From: Taxillus chinensis
Taxonomy: Eukaryota > Streptophyta > Magnoliopsida > Santalales > Loranthaceae
DNA length: 64,000 bases
Direction: 5' to 3'
Assembly: GCA_023512835.1 (NCBI GenBank)
Contig: CM042091.1
Span: 25,127,506 to 25,191,505, forward strand
Shown: piece by piece, positions 21,020-32,419 of the stretch
Position numbering within the stretch: position 1 is the first letter of the stretch
Layout: the number at the start of each line of letters is the position of its first letter
Translations under genes and position numbers: made by a program
The notes under the pieces: model-generated
What the model was told of the DNA's origin: nothing
The model's input: the letters and a program-made list of their open reading frames with translations, nothing else
Databases searched by the model: none

Positions 21020-23360
21020 ATGGTGCGCACAAGGAGGACTGGCCAGGAGGAGGTGCACTCACCTAGTGCTGATAGCCAAACCGAGGAGGAGATACTCTTG
21101 GGGCATGCTCTTGATATACGAGGCTTTGGAGGCTTCAGTAGCCGGTGGGCTAGAGAGGTGGCCGTTAAAATTCAAACTCGGGATTACAAAGGTTAGTATC
21201 CTTGCCCGGCTATTTCCTATTCTGCCTTACAAGACTTCTATGCATGTGTCTCGGGAGTGAGGATGAACCGATAGGGGTTGTGCAAGGGGTTTATGTCGAA
21301 TAACCCCCGATATTATTAGAAATTGCTTTAACCTCCCTGAACCCAGTAGTAGCTTCCCTCGCCTAAGCCTAGGAGAATTTGGTACCGCATGTAACTATGC
21401 TAGAAAATTTCAAAGTCGAAGGCGGTATACCAAGAATGGTTTTGTTGGAAAATTTAGATGCCTAGCTTACCTGGTAGGGAAATGCTTATTGATTCAGACC
21501 AGTGGGCTAGATAGTGTGCCTAAGCCACACCTGGAGTTCATGTATAGCATTGATCATATGCTAAATGTGGATTGGGCCACTACCATTTTTAACTGGTGGA
21601 AGAAAAACTCATCCAAGCGAGATCAATGGCGAGAATTTTGTGTGTGATATTTCAAAGCATGCCTGCTTTGCATTTTTCCTCCATGGAGAGCATTACTTTT
21701 CCTTCTCACTGGGTATTAAGAGTATTGCAAGCTGAAGGAGGTTTGGGGGTCAGTACCAGAGGTCATTGGGCAACCAATGTTCCTCTTCCATCACAGCCCG
21801 CTAGGCACAGTGTTCATGTGGAGCGATCCACGGACTTTGCAAGGGAGACCTCTCCTCATGTGGATCAAAGAAAACAGACTCTATATAGACTCACTGCCAT
21901 GTACATGCAGTTTAATTTACACAAGGAAGATATTTTCAATTTCTTTCAAGGCATTAGTGGGCAGGTGGTGAGTGAAGTGGAGGTCATAAATTGGGCAGTC
22001 ACTAATGGGCACATCACTAGTGCCCAATTTGAAGAATTAATGGCCCTCATCTCTGGAGATCAACAAGCTACTTCACAACCAAGAACCAGAGCATGGGAGG
22101 CCCCAGACGTAGCTGCTCATGCATCTCCTAGAGCATGGGAGGCCCCAGAAGCTCCTCCTGTTGCCTCTACCGAAGCTTGGAGGCAAGAAACAAAGCAGCT
22201 CAGGGAGGAAAATGCCAGAACCCAGCGCGAGGTGGAAGCCCTGAGGAAGGACAACAAAGAAGTCAAAGGCCTCCTAGGCAAAATTTGGAAGGCTTTGAGC
22301 AAGAGGAAAGCATCAAAACATTCTCCTATAGTGGAGATATCTGATGAAGAACCCTCTCCATCTCCTGAAGATTCTTATCCCGCCCAGGTGGATCCACCTC
22401 AACCACAATCTTCAGGCTAGGCCAACCCATTATCATCCAGGAGGAGGCAGAGCCAGCAACAGGGTATTCACCCTTCCAACCTCAAGAGGAGGCGAGCCGG
22501 CAGCAGGGTATTCACCCTTCCGGCCTTTTACGGATCCTGCATATTCTCAGGCCCTGGTGCCTGCTATACTTCCAGTATCTTGGGGTGCATACATGCCTGC
22601 TGAACCTGAAGATCTACTTGGCCCTCTTGTTTATTTAATCATTAATCCAGCTTTATCGTCTGAAGAGAGCCAAGCAGCATTTGAAGAATTCATCAATTCC
22701 ACAGGTCATAGGGCTCGATTTATACGGGATAATGATATCTTCACTCCTTTTAGCTTGAAGAGGATCTCGGAGAATGAATATCTCTATGCCGACGAGATAG
22801 ACCTCTTCCGAGACCATGCGGTATGTAGTGGAGGCCGAGCCTCATAATTACCCCTTAGCTGGGTACACTTCCATCATGCTTGTGTGAGCTTTTCAATCAA
22901 CCCTTGTCCGAAGAGGTGTGGCGCCAACGCATTAATGGAGAGAATGAAGGGCACCGCCCTTGGCATGGTATGCATGAGGTGCTGATTCCGGTGCACATTG
23001 ACCGCCACTATGTACTTGTCCGTGTGAATCTAGATGTAGGCCATGCTGTGCTATATGATCCAAGCCAAGGCGAAGGGTTTGCTAAACGGAAAAGACAGTT
23101 AGTGCATGGGTTCATCAAACGCATGAAAGTGGCAATGATCAAAGAAGGCTTGTTGGTGGACAAGCTCCCTCTTATTCACTACAATGAAATGCAAATTCCC
23201 CAATGACTGACCAATTCAGTCGTGGGATCTTTGTTTGCTACTACATGATGGGTATTTGCAAGGGAAGGAAAATTGGGAAGTGCACGGCGAGACGTCGGCT
23301 GACTTTGTGGCTCAGGTGCGACGAATGGTGGCCAATGTCATCTACTATTACAGTGTGCCA
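21020..23360 (+). pseudogene. Athila copy B ORF3: accessory protein with Ulp1/C48-like protease region
   Basis: ATG at 21020 (MVRTRRTGQEEVHSPSAD). The longest open piece is 274 residues (21596-22420) with the duplicated RAWEAP unit and then a Glu/Lys/Arg heptad-like region (EAWRQETKQLREENARTQRE) that looks coiled coil, followed by an acidic Ser/Pro linker. A 45-base repeat containing GGGTATTCACCC is doubled here (22440-22530), single in copy A. The C-terminal piece (22880-23206) has IPVHIDRHYVLVRV (His), AVLYDPSQG (Asp) and NEMQIPQ (Gln); the Cys codon next to Gly-Ile-Phe-Val-Cys is read as CGT (Arg) near 23221. Order and spacing fit a C48 protease; SUMO or other targets are unknown. It could alternatively be a structural or env-like protein. 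Confidence 0.7.
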
Positions 23361-23399
23361 AACCAGGGGTAAGTGTTTTTCCTACTCCTTCTTTTATGC

Positions 23400-24892
23400 C
23401 ATGCGGACATAGCATATTTTAAGTGTGGTGTATGGGAGTGACTTGAGCCACTTGCTCGTCTTTTATGTTGTGATTGCATGTTTTATTTATTTGCAAAAAA
23501 AAAAATGTTTTTAGTTGCATGATTGTTTGAGTTGTTTGATTAAATGATTTGTTTGTAGAGACATGGATATTAAGTATGCAATTTTGGCTTAAAATTTAAT
23601 TTTTATGCCACATTAGTATCATGTTGTGATAAGGGTGTTAAAGTAGTTAAAATGTGCTCTGAATTGGTTTAATCATGTCTATATCTCTTGAATGATATCA
23701 CCATATTTTTGGAGCTGAGTTTTGAATATTAGCTGAGCATGAAATGCTATGATAGACCTAAGTAACCCTTAAAGTTGAGTGAAAAAGAAATGAAAAATGA
23801 GAACAGCTTCTTTTAGCCTTTGAGTGCCATTTTAGGGTATGGGTAATAGTTTGATTTGCTACTCTTCCTTGCACTTAACATTGGTTATTTAATGGTAGGA
23901 GTCAAGTAAGCATGTGATTACTTATTAGTGCTCAGTGTTTGGTGTTTAGTTAGGATGCAAGACCTCTAAGTCATTGTGACTGTCTTTGCATTCTTTTCTT
24001 TATTGTGAGATATTATTGGAAAAGACTGTGATATATAATGTGAAAAAGCCATCACTTAATTGGGAACTGGGATGTGAGACATCAATGAATTTCTGTCTCT
24101 CCTTATGTAGCAAAATGGCAAGGGGTATGCATTAGAAAAATCAGTCTTATTTATGTGATATGTGAGTAAAAAAAAAGAGTGAATAATCCATCAAGGGAGA
24201 GCATAAAATGCAACCTTGTAAGGTTATTACTAAAAAAAAAAGAAAAAAAAGAAAAAAAAATTCAGAATAAATGCCACACTGGCTTGATGTTTATGTGTGA
24301 TTATTTATGTGAAGCCACATTGGCTGAATTGTGTTTTGTTTTGAGAGTGTTGAGCTTAATTCTTTAGCTTATGATTGAGTTTATTCAGTTATTAGAATAG
24401 AGTGTGAGTTCAAATAAAGTAGAATAGTGAGTGTGTTTTCTTTGATGAGCACAATAGGGAACTCTCATGATTGCTTGGCAAGTACTTAATCAATAGCTGA
24501 TGGCGAGTGTAGAGATAGAGTTTTCCCATCCATTGTTCATTGATAGGTATTGGGCTTGAGAATTACTATATTTGAGTGAGGCTGCTTATCCTTGGTAAGA
24601 ACTTAAAGGGAAACTAGGTGCTATTTTATCATGGATTGCTTGCTCATATCTGAAATTTAAGTGGTGATATTGCATGGTTGTTGGACTAGGGATATGGACA
24701 TGAATGAACTAAGCTATGACTCATTTTGATGCTTAAATTCCCATTTCATCATGATAGAGTTGCAAGCTTAGGAAACCATGATTCTCCTTGATTGTTATTT
24801 TATTTTCTTCCGTTTGACTGTGTGTTTATTTTATTTTTGCATGCTTGTATGTTTTTGCTTGAGGACAAGCAATGGTTCAAGTGTGGTGTATT
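23400..24892 (+). other. Athila copy B 3' noncoding region with polypurine tract
   Basis: About 1.5 kb between ORF3 and the 3' LTR without a coding signal, AT-rich, with A runs near 23496 and 24231-24260. The last bases before the LTR, AAGTGTGGTGTATT, occupy the polypurine tract position; the words AAGTGTGGTGTA also occur at 23418-23430. No protein feature seen. Confidence 0.65.
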
Positions 24893-26412
24893 TGATAACG
24901 TGCATTTTATGCCGTTATTCTAGTGTTTATTTAGGATGTTTAAGAGCATGATTTGAGCCTTATTGCCTCATATATCATATATATTTGCTCTAACCCCTAG
25001 GAAGATGCTAGTTGCAAATACATGCATTTTTAAGCTGTTTTGGCAGATTTTGGACCTCACTTTTGACAAAGTAGATGGCCTCAAACAATTGGCGTGCAAG
25101 AAGAAAAGTTGCTTGGAATGATGTCCTCTACCTGCCACAGAAATTTCAGAGCATTTGGAGCTGATTTTGATCTGCACGTGAATTCACCCAATTCACGTGC
25201 AAGCCTATTTTTGCCTCTCAGGCCTCTACATGATGCAAGGAAGCTTGGGGAGAAGTTTGAGCTGATTTGGAGGTGCACGTGAATTCACCATATCACGTGC
25301 AAATTGGCGTGCGAGAGATATTTTTGGACCGATCCAATCGTTTTTCCGTGCCGATCATTTGTTCCTGAAGGCCCAAGTCCAAATTGTGGATGGAAGATAG
25401 AGTTTTTTAATGTTTCGAGTGTCACTTATCAAAACTACGCCGTTTTGATAGATGGGCTAGGTTACACACCTCAAGGCCCATCCAAACTCTATAAATAAGA
25501 GCTCCACGCCCCTTGCTAGCTATGCCTAACCCCCTTACACGTTTTAGAGAGAGAGAGGCTCCACGTCTTGGAGGCTGTCCTTGACCTAGGAGAACTCGCC
25601 ACGCCATCGCGCCGTCGCAACCGTCGCAGATTTTGGAGCCTGGATTTGAAGCTTTCTTGTGCGCGTGATCAAGAAGAAGATGTTGAGCTTTTCTTGCTTT
25701 GTGTTTGCTTGTAATCATGCGTGAGTAGTCTTATAATCTAGGGGAGCAATGTAGCCCCCTTGTTGCTTTCTTGTGTTTATGAATATTGGGTTTGGATGAT
25801 TGAGTTTTGCATGTTTTATGAATCTGTTCTTAATTCTATCTTTGGATGTACACCTTGATATTCTTAGCCCTAGTCGGGGGCGGATTGAGATTCATAACTT
25901 ATTTGTAATTGGTGTGATCATTATCCTTTTGCAAGTATGATTTATTGGCTTTGCATGTTTGTGTGTTTAGATGACCATTCTGGCATACAACTCTTAAAAG
26001 GACATCAATGACCATTTGTTGTCCTTGGCTTATGTTTAGCATGTTTTAAATCAGACAACCCTAATACCATGAACCAGTAGAGATAACATAGGGAGGTGAA
26101 ATTGTGACCCTAGATGCTTTTAATCCTTGAATCTTAATCCTAAAATCAGTTTACTTTCTTTGTTTATTCAGAAAACCACATAAAAATTAGATCTTTAGTT
26201 TAAAAAAGAAAACTTTTTGCCAAGACATTTTATAGAACAAGAGTAATTGGGTGATTTGATTTGAGAACTAGAGAACTAGGTTAATCCCTGTGGGTTCGAC
26301 CCCTTTCTTGCTGCTATTCTTTTAGTGCAAACTTAGGGAATTTATTATTTTGAAGAGAGATTTAACGACATTAGCTAGCTCTTTTAGAGAGGCTAAAAAT
26401 TCTTGTCTGTCA
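24893..26412 (+). repeat. Athila copy B 3' LTR
   Basis: 1520 bp, nearly identical to the 5' LTR. The differences cluster between 25190 and 25880, and most change a CTG or CAG, e.g. GCTGATC to GCCGATC, GTCTGGGG to GTCGGGGG, GCTGTG to CTTGTG, and the CAG-rich stretch near 25600. Confidence 0.96.
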
Positions 26413-26554
26413 GGGTGAGCAACACAGCTCAGTAGGGATCAAGTCTCCACAACCCATCCCATGTTCTAACATTTACACGAAGACGTGCCCAAGTACATTG
26501 TTGTGCCAATAATATAAAAATAGGTATAATCAACATTTAAAAACATGTCAAGAC

Positions 26555-26745
26555 AAACAAGCCACAAGGGCAAGCACAACCACAACCACAGCCACACAGG
26601 CTCCACATCCACAGCCACACAGGTTCCATAGCCACACAGGCTCCACATCCATAGCCACACAGGCTCCACAGCCACACAAGCTTCCATAACCACAACCACA
26701 CAGCCTCCACACCCACACAGGCTTCCATAACCACATAGCACACAT
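26555..26745. repeat. Minisatellite in the split Tekay-like LTR (CCACACAGGCT units)
   Basis: Units of about 22-24 bp such as CCACAGCCACACAGGCTCC repeat about seven times. On the minus strand it gives spurious Gly/Cys/Trp-rich open frames. The array is at the LTR position where sister LTRs have other arrays. Confidence 0.88.
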
Positions 26746-27255
26746 AATCACATTTACAGCACATCAGATATACACATGGATCCAACAATCCACACTCAAT
26801 CCATAATTATCATATCCATAAAGTTATCATATCAAACATAATTTTTCGTATCAACATAACTACCCCGAAAACTCTAAGGTTTCCCCATGAGGTCCTACCG
26901 CAGGACTAACTCTAACAATCTCAACCACGGAACAAATAACGTAGACACCCCAACGGCCCCCGAGTTCCGCTGCCACGCGAACGAACCCGAGTTCCCCAGA
27001 CTCAAAACACAAAGACATATCCAAACACAACTTTGCCATTGAAGGCCAACATTCATATTGGAGATCACACCTATATGAATTTACGTATATATATAAACCA
27101 ATAAGCCACAAATCGCCTACCACAAGGCCAAAATCCTGGGATAGGTTCAAGAAAGAACAGAACCCCTACCTCAGAACATCCTACTCGCTCTTACTTCCAT
27201 GCTAAACGCTGTCCACCCACGCGAATCACCACAGCAGCGATCAAGGGAAGGTCCC

Positions 27256-27323
<68 letters not shown>
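27256..27323. repeat. C run followed by (TC)n microsatellite
   Basis: A run of about 14 C then about 27 TC units, in the leader region of the LTR. The sister LTRs have only short TC tracts here. Confidence 0.95.
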
Positions 27324-27326
<3 letters not shown>

Positions 27327-27421
27327 GCTGTGACGGCTAACGGAATGAAGAACCTTAAACCTAAGAACAAGAGACCTCCACCTACTTATATACACCTCAC
27401 TTATCAAAACGATGTAGTTTT

Positions 27422-28033
27422 GATAAATGAAACATGTATTAACCTTTCCGCTTCCACATAGGACAAAATACCCTTAAATGACTATCTCCTCATACCCCTA
27501 AACACGGGTCATTACAATTTTGGACTGCACTGAACATTTCTGCAGTGTAAAATGAAGACACTGGACCACATGATAAATGAAACATGTATTAACCTTTCCG
27601 CTTCGAACATGGTCCTTTAGGAAAAGATTATCAGAATGACAAAACGAAGAAGACGGTGCAAAAACATGGCTGCACGTGACAAAGGCCATTGTCACGTGCA
27701 AGTTCCAAATGACCTAAAACTTTACCACAAGTCTTATAACTTAGTCTGGAAGGCTCCCATGCAACAACCTCACTGCACGTGACAAAGGCATTGTCACGTG
27801 CATTGTCGCATGCAACCCAAAAATGCTCCCTCTTGAGCTCATCCCTTGCCTCTTGCTTGCTCATCATAATACAAAGTGTTCTAGCCAAAGAGTATGAGAA
27901 GAAATCCCCCAAAAACCCGACAATTGCCACTCAAAAGGCATAACTATGACTATCTCCTCATACCCCTAAACATGGGTCATTACAATTTTGGACTGCACTG
28001 AACATTTCTGCAGTGTGAAATGAAGACACTGGA
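27422..28033. repeat. Rearranged local duplication of the LTR end plus flank
   Basis: Block 1 (27422-27561) and block 2 (27562-28033) share their first 32 bases (GATAAATGAAACATG...) and their last 90 or so, including the LTR end GGGTCATTACA and flank ATTTTGGACTGCACTG. Block 1 lacks the 350-base U3 with G-box-like CACGTG elements; block 2 lacks the 30 bases after the palindrome. Confidence 0.8.
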
Positions 28034-28199
28034 CCACATTGAATATTATTTTGTTGTGTTCATCAGTTTTATATGTACTGCAGGGTAAAGTTAAACCCAC
28101 CATGTCTTGTCCATTTTGTTGATAGCTAGTGTTTGTTAACCATTGAATGATTTTTTCTTTTTTGATGATATTAAAAGGTGTTGGGTAGATCAGATTTCT

Positions 28200-29820
28200 A
28201 TGGACAAGACATGGGTCCATCTTAATTGGTTAGTAACTACGTAAGTTTGTTTTTTGCTACTTTTACCCACTAATTAAGCATATGATTAGTAAGTGAGTAT
28301 TTCATGTCACTAATATAGATACACATAAGAGTACGATAAAGGAGCAAGAGATTTTGTCAACACTATAGAAAGAAATGCTGGTTTTCCAAATAAGATCCTT
28401 TGCCCTTGTAACCAATGTCAAAATCTATGTCATCAACTCGTAGATGAGGTTCATGTTCACTTAGTATTGTATGGCATGGATAAGAATTACAAAATGTGGT
28501 TTCATCATGGAGAGGATCCGATTCAGAATCATGATGATGACAGAGATGTTGGAGCTACATTTCATGAGTTCTTTATGGGTTATGAAATTAACACCGAAAA
28601 TACCAATGATTTAGGGGTTAATAATAGTGATGAAAAATTCAGATCTGCTTTGGAAGATGCAAAAAGTCCATTATATGATGGTTGTTCAAAATACAACAAA
28701 CTTTCCTCGATTGTTGAACTATACAATTTGAAAACAAAGCATGGATGGTCAGATGCAAGTTTCAATGACCTTTTAGAGCTAATGACAGATATGTTACCAG
28801 AAAATAATCTTCTTTTAATATCTATCTATTTGGTGAAAAAGTTCCAGAACAAGTTTAATCTAAACTAGACCCAAATTCATGCTTGTGTCATTGACAATGT
28901 TGCTTCCAGAACAAGGTTCAAAATTCATGCTTGTGTCATTGACAAGTTTAATCTAAACTAGACCCATCTAATTCACAAAAGACAATGTTGCTTCCTAACT
29001 ATGCCCCAAGTGTGAAACCTCAATATGGAAGGAAAATGAGCACATTAAGGAAATTATGATAGGCTAGGCCGCAAAAGTTGTAAGGTATTTCCCCATTATA
29101 CCTAGGCTGCAGAGGTTGTTTAGATTTGAGGAGATAGCTTTAAATCTAAGATGGCATTCTTATAATAAAAGCACTAATGGGAAGATACGACACACTATAG
29201 ATTCGGAGGCTTGGAATGCTATTGATGAAAGGTGGCCAGAATTTTCACTTGAGCCTAACAATCTTAGGCTTGGACTTGCTGCTGATGGGATCAACCCATA
29301 CAAAAATATGAGTTCCACATATAGTTGTTGGCCAGTAATGCTCGTTGTATATAACCTACCGCGTTCTTTGTGCATGATAGATGAGTTCACTTTTCTATCT
29401 ACATTGATTCCAGGACCTAAACAATCTGAAAATGACATAAACATTTACTGGCAACCCTTGATAGATGAGTTACAAGAATTATGGAGGGGAGTGTATACAT
29501 ATGATGATTCTGAAGAGAAATTTTTCAATATGAGGGCTATGTTGTGGACAATAAATGATTTTCCAGCATATGGAAATCTTGTTGGTTGTGCAACTAAAGG
29601 GAGATATGTTTGTCCTTTATGCGGCCCGAATACACACGCTCAATGGTTGAAGCATAGTAGGAAGATGTGCTTTTGTAATCATATCAGATTTGTACCTGTG
29701 AGTCATCCTTATAGAAAGAAGAAACTTACTTCTACTAAGTTAAGGAATAAAGCAACACCATATCCTACCATAGCAAAGGGTACTGAAGTGGCCAAGCAAT
29801 TACTCTATGTGGTTAATAAT
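28200..29820 (+). pseudogene. CACTA TNP2-type transposase, 5' half
   Basis: Exon 1 starts at ATG 28200 (MDKTWVHLNW) and ends at a GTAAGT donor (28241); the next exon begins after an AG near 28319 and encodes EYDKGARDFVNTIERNAGF, CPCNQCQN and MDKNYKMWFHHGE, which fit the transposase-associated zinc domain. After a degraded part (28868-29115, with a short duplicated segment near 28880-28960), the core transposase is open over 235 residues (29116-29823): AADGINPYKNMSSTYSCWPV, VYNLPRSLCM, LIPGPKQSENDINIY, WTINDFPAYGNLVG and CPLCG. An early in-frame stop follows the intron, so this copy is probably inactive. It ends at the copia insertion and continues at 46560. The product would cut CACTA ends in the nucleus. 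Confidence 0.9.
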
Positions 29821-32149
29821 TGATATTCCCAAGTTCCAAGTGTGATCGTCTTGGTATGCGTGTGTGTACAGAGAGAGGGCTGAATCTGTATACTTTAAAA
29901 CTATTCCTTTAGTTTTAAAGAGTAGGATACTTTAGAGGTATTCCAATAGGTGTGGTTCTTGTCTGGGTGGTATGTTGGTGTCTCATGAAAGATCAACTAA
30001 ATAGATGCTATGTACGAAAAGTAAAAGACAAAGACGCATGGTTTACGTGGTTCGATCAATGTGATCTACTTTACGGTGGTGACATTGTACCTACACCGAG
30101 TCTAATCCACTATCTTCTTTTAATACAGTAGAGTCTAGTCCTTGTTACAATAGGATCAACTCTCTTTTCTTTTAAATGTAAATACATAAACAGTATTACT
30201 CCAGGGCTCACTCACTATGAAGAACTCTCTAACGTAATCTGCTCCTGCATATTCAGCCGTTTGCTATGCTCGACCTTCAACCACTCCTTTTGCCGAACTC
30301 ACGATCTGTTCTTTGAATGTATGAGGAAGAAAGACAGATTAACTCATCGTTATCTCTCTTTCAATCTCCCTCTCTCTCTATATATTGTATGAACTACTCT
30401 GTGTCGCCTATTTTTCTTCAGATACATTTCTTGTATACTCAAAAATATTATTGGCGGTTCCCTACAAGTTAGGCACATTCCTTGTTTTTATACATCGGCC
30501 AAAGTCAGAAACCCTTCTATTAGGGTTAAGCATGTTTCTTCCTTCGATCTTCACAGTTGAAACATGTTAAACTACCCTTGGATGACATCCACGTGTTTTT
30601 TAGTACTTAGCATACTTAAAACCGCTGCATGGGTAACAACTTACTTAAATGATGAACTTCAGCGCGTTTTGCTCCTCCGCAGCGCTCTCCGTTCCTTTGA
30701 ATAGCCACCGCCTCGAAGATATTGCCTCGTAGCATTTCTATGAGTCTACAAGTCTTCATCTTCGACTCTCTGAGTCAGAGTCTTCGAACTTCCTTATGCT
30801 CTCTGGCTTTGAAGCTAGATCAGAATCAGTGCTTAACTGACATCTCATTCTACGAGCCATTGAGCTCTATGAGTCTTCGAGTCAGTGACAGATGCATTTT
30901 GCCATGCTTGATTAACTGTTCACGGGTCTCTACAACAGGTCCCTCAATCTACGACCCTACATGCTGTAACTCTACGAGTCTTTGCTTCGAGTCTGCGAGA
31001 CGCGGTTCTTCACCTGTCTGCACCTTGGGTCTGTCAAACTACAACCCTTCCACCCTGTGGCCCTTCGAGGCTTCGACCCTATGCCTCTTCAAGGCTTCGA
31101 GCTCCATGGTCAGATAGTCTACAACCTTTGACCGTCGAGTTGCCTGGTCTACGACCTTTGACCTTTGAGTTGCCTAGTCTACGACCTTCGAGTCGCCTGA
31201 TCTATGACCTTCGACCCTACTAGCTATGAGTCTACAGATCTTCAAGTTAAGAACATACATATGTAGACTGTAACAACCCAAGTCCTCCATAGCACGATAT
31301 TGTCCGGTTCAAGGCCCAAGCCCAATCCCCGGTTTTTTTCTTGGCAGTGCCACACATGCACCCCAAAAGGCCTCGTGCTAGGAGAGGTCTCTACGTCCTC
31401 TTAAGAGGCACGCTTCGTTCTCCTCCCCAGCCGATGTGGGACTTACAAAGTCCTCAGACTCTACAATAGAGGCCTAAGGAAGCCCAAGTAGTGGCGCCAC
31501 GTGGCGACTAAGTCCACACAAGGAAACTTTTTATTGAGAGTCTGAGGACTTTGCAAGTCCCACATCGGTTGGGGAGGAGAATGAAGCATGCCTCTTAAGA
31601 GGACGTAGAGACCTCTCCTAGCATGAGGCCTTTTGGGGTGCATGTGTGGCACTGCCAAGAACAAAACTGAGGATTGGGCTTGGGCCCTGAACTGGACAAT
31701 ATCGTGCTACAGGGGACATGGGTTGTTACAGATGGTATCAGAGCTGGGGACCGGGTCGGTGTGCCATAGTCCGATGGGAACGTGGGCCTCTTAAGGGGGG
31801 TGGATTGTAGAGTCTGAGAACTTTGCAAGTCCCATATCGGTTGGGGAGGAGAATGAAGCGTGCCTCTTAAGAGGACGTAGAGACCTCTCCTAGCACGAGG
31901 CCTTTTGGGGTGCATGTGTGACACTGCCAAGAACAAAACCGGGGATTGGGCTTGGGCCCTGAACCGAACAATATCGTGCTACGGGGGACTTGGGCTGTTA
32001 CATAGACTCCCTCTACGAGCTCACTCTAAAAGATCACTCTACGAAGTTATCCAACCAAGTACGGATCTTCGACCGAGACCTTCGACCCTACGAATTCTTC
32101 TTCTGCATAATGTTGACAACAATGACAACTCAACCTCGTGGGAACAACA
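29821..32149 (-). repeat. Copia 3' LTR (with nested TRIM)
   Basis: On the plus strand it begins TGATATTCCC and ends GGAACAACA. Without the TRIM it is about 1.6 kb. It has a TATA-like TATATATTG near 30378 and, at 30730-31250, repeated CTACGAGTCTTCGA and TACGACCTTTGACC words, a degenerate array that is also in the other LTR (41570-42080). Confidence 0.88.
31269..32002. mobile_element. TRIM retrotransposon with an extra inverted LTR
   Basis: A compact TRIM is complete at 31535-32002: LTR 31535-31730, primer site TGGTATCAGAGC 31733-31744, polypurine run TTAAGGGGGG 31791-31800, LTR 31806-32002. To its left a third LTR lies in inverted orientation (31269-31465), separated by a 69-base spacer. A perfect TAGAC duplication (31264-31268, 32003-32007) flanks the whole 734-bp unit, so both outer ends are LTR 3' ends. 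It has no coding capacity and would need proteins from other elements. Confidence 0.88.
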
Positions 32150-32163
32150 ATCTCCCCCTTTGG
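32150..32163 (-). other. Copia polypurine tract
   Basis: Minus-strand CCAAAGGGGGAGA directly next to the LTR start TGTTGTTCCC. This is where plus-strand DNA synthesis would start. Confidence 0.75.
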
Positions 32164-32419
32164 AATTGTTGGCAACATGCGGAATGCGCAAACCTTTGAC
32201 TCTTCGAGGAGCCTAGAAAATAATGCTTTGCTTCCCCTAAACTCTTCCCACTATACTCCCCTTGTGCACAACATTCTTCTCCCCCTTTGCCAACCAATTG
32301 CAAAGCTGAGAGGGGGGAACACTCTCCACGCCGTTAGGCGGAGGGAGGAAGCTGCACAGACAACCCGCGTCTGTGCGTATCAAACAAGTCAATAGATAGA
32401 GGTTTGGTGAGAATATCAG

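Larger units (their letters stand above)
13068..26412 (+). mobile_element. Complete Athila-type element, copy B
   Basis: Two LTRs (13068-14585, 24893-26412), a tRNA-Asp primer site, gag, protease, RT, RNase H, integrase, an internal promoter-like spacer, ORF3, and a 1.5 kb 3' noncoding region, 13.3 kb in all. A perfect GGGTG duplication lies at 13063-13067 and 26413-26417. By eye the LTRs differ at only about a dozen sites or clusters, so insertion is recent, yet the coding regions are split by many indels. This conflict is treated in the findings. Confidence 0.96.
12705..27984 (-). mobile_element. Tekay-like LTR (solo), split by the complete Athila element
   Basis: The left part is 12705-13067 (beginning with a degraded terminus, TTCACACCCCGG instead of TGTCACGCCCCGG) and the right part is 26413-27984 (ending GGGTCATTACA). 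The possible target duplication is ATATT against ATTTT, one mismatch, consistent with an older insertion. It has the hairpin (27051-27080), one palindrome (27403-27424), a long C/CT tract (27256-27323) and a locally duplicated end (27422-28033). No internal retrotransposon domains are present. Confidence 0.8.

Noticed and set aside
26466..26788. Gly/Cys/Trp-rich minus-strand open frames
   Set aside because: All three frames are open only because of the CCACACAGGCT minisatellite; the peptides are translations of the repeat.
27171..27407. Arg/Glu-repeat open frame
   Set aside because: Translation of the (TC)n microsatellite.
31733..31744. tRNA gene fragment (TGGTATCAGAGC, also near 40659, 45360 and 56849)
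   Set aside because: These are 12-base primer binding sites next to LTRs, complementary to tRNA-Met; there is no cloverleaf around them.
31269..32002. Cassandra-type TRIM with 5S rRNA-like LTR
   Set aside because: I looked for the 5S internal promoter boxes (such as AAGTTAAGCGTGC and GGATGGGTGACC) in the LTRs and did not find them, so it is called a plain TRIM.
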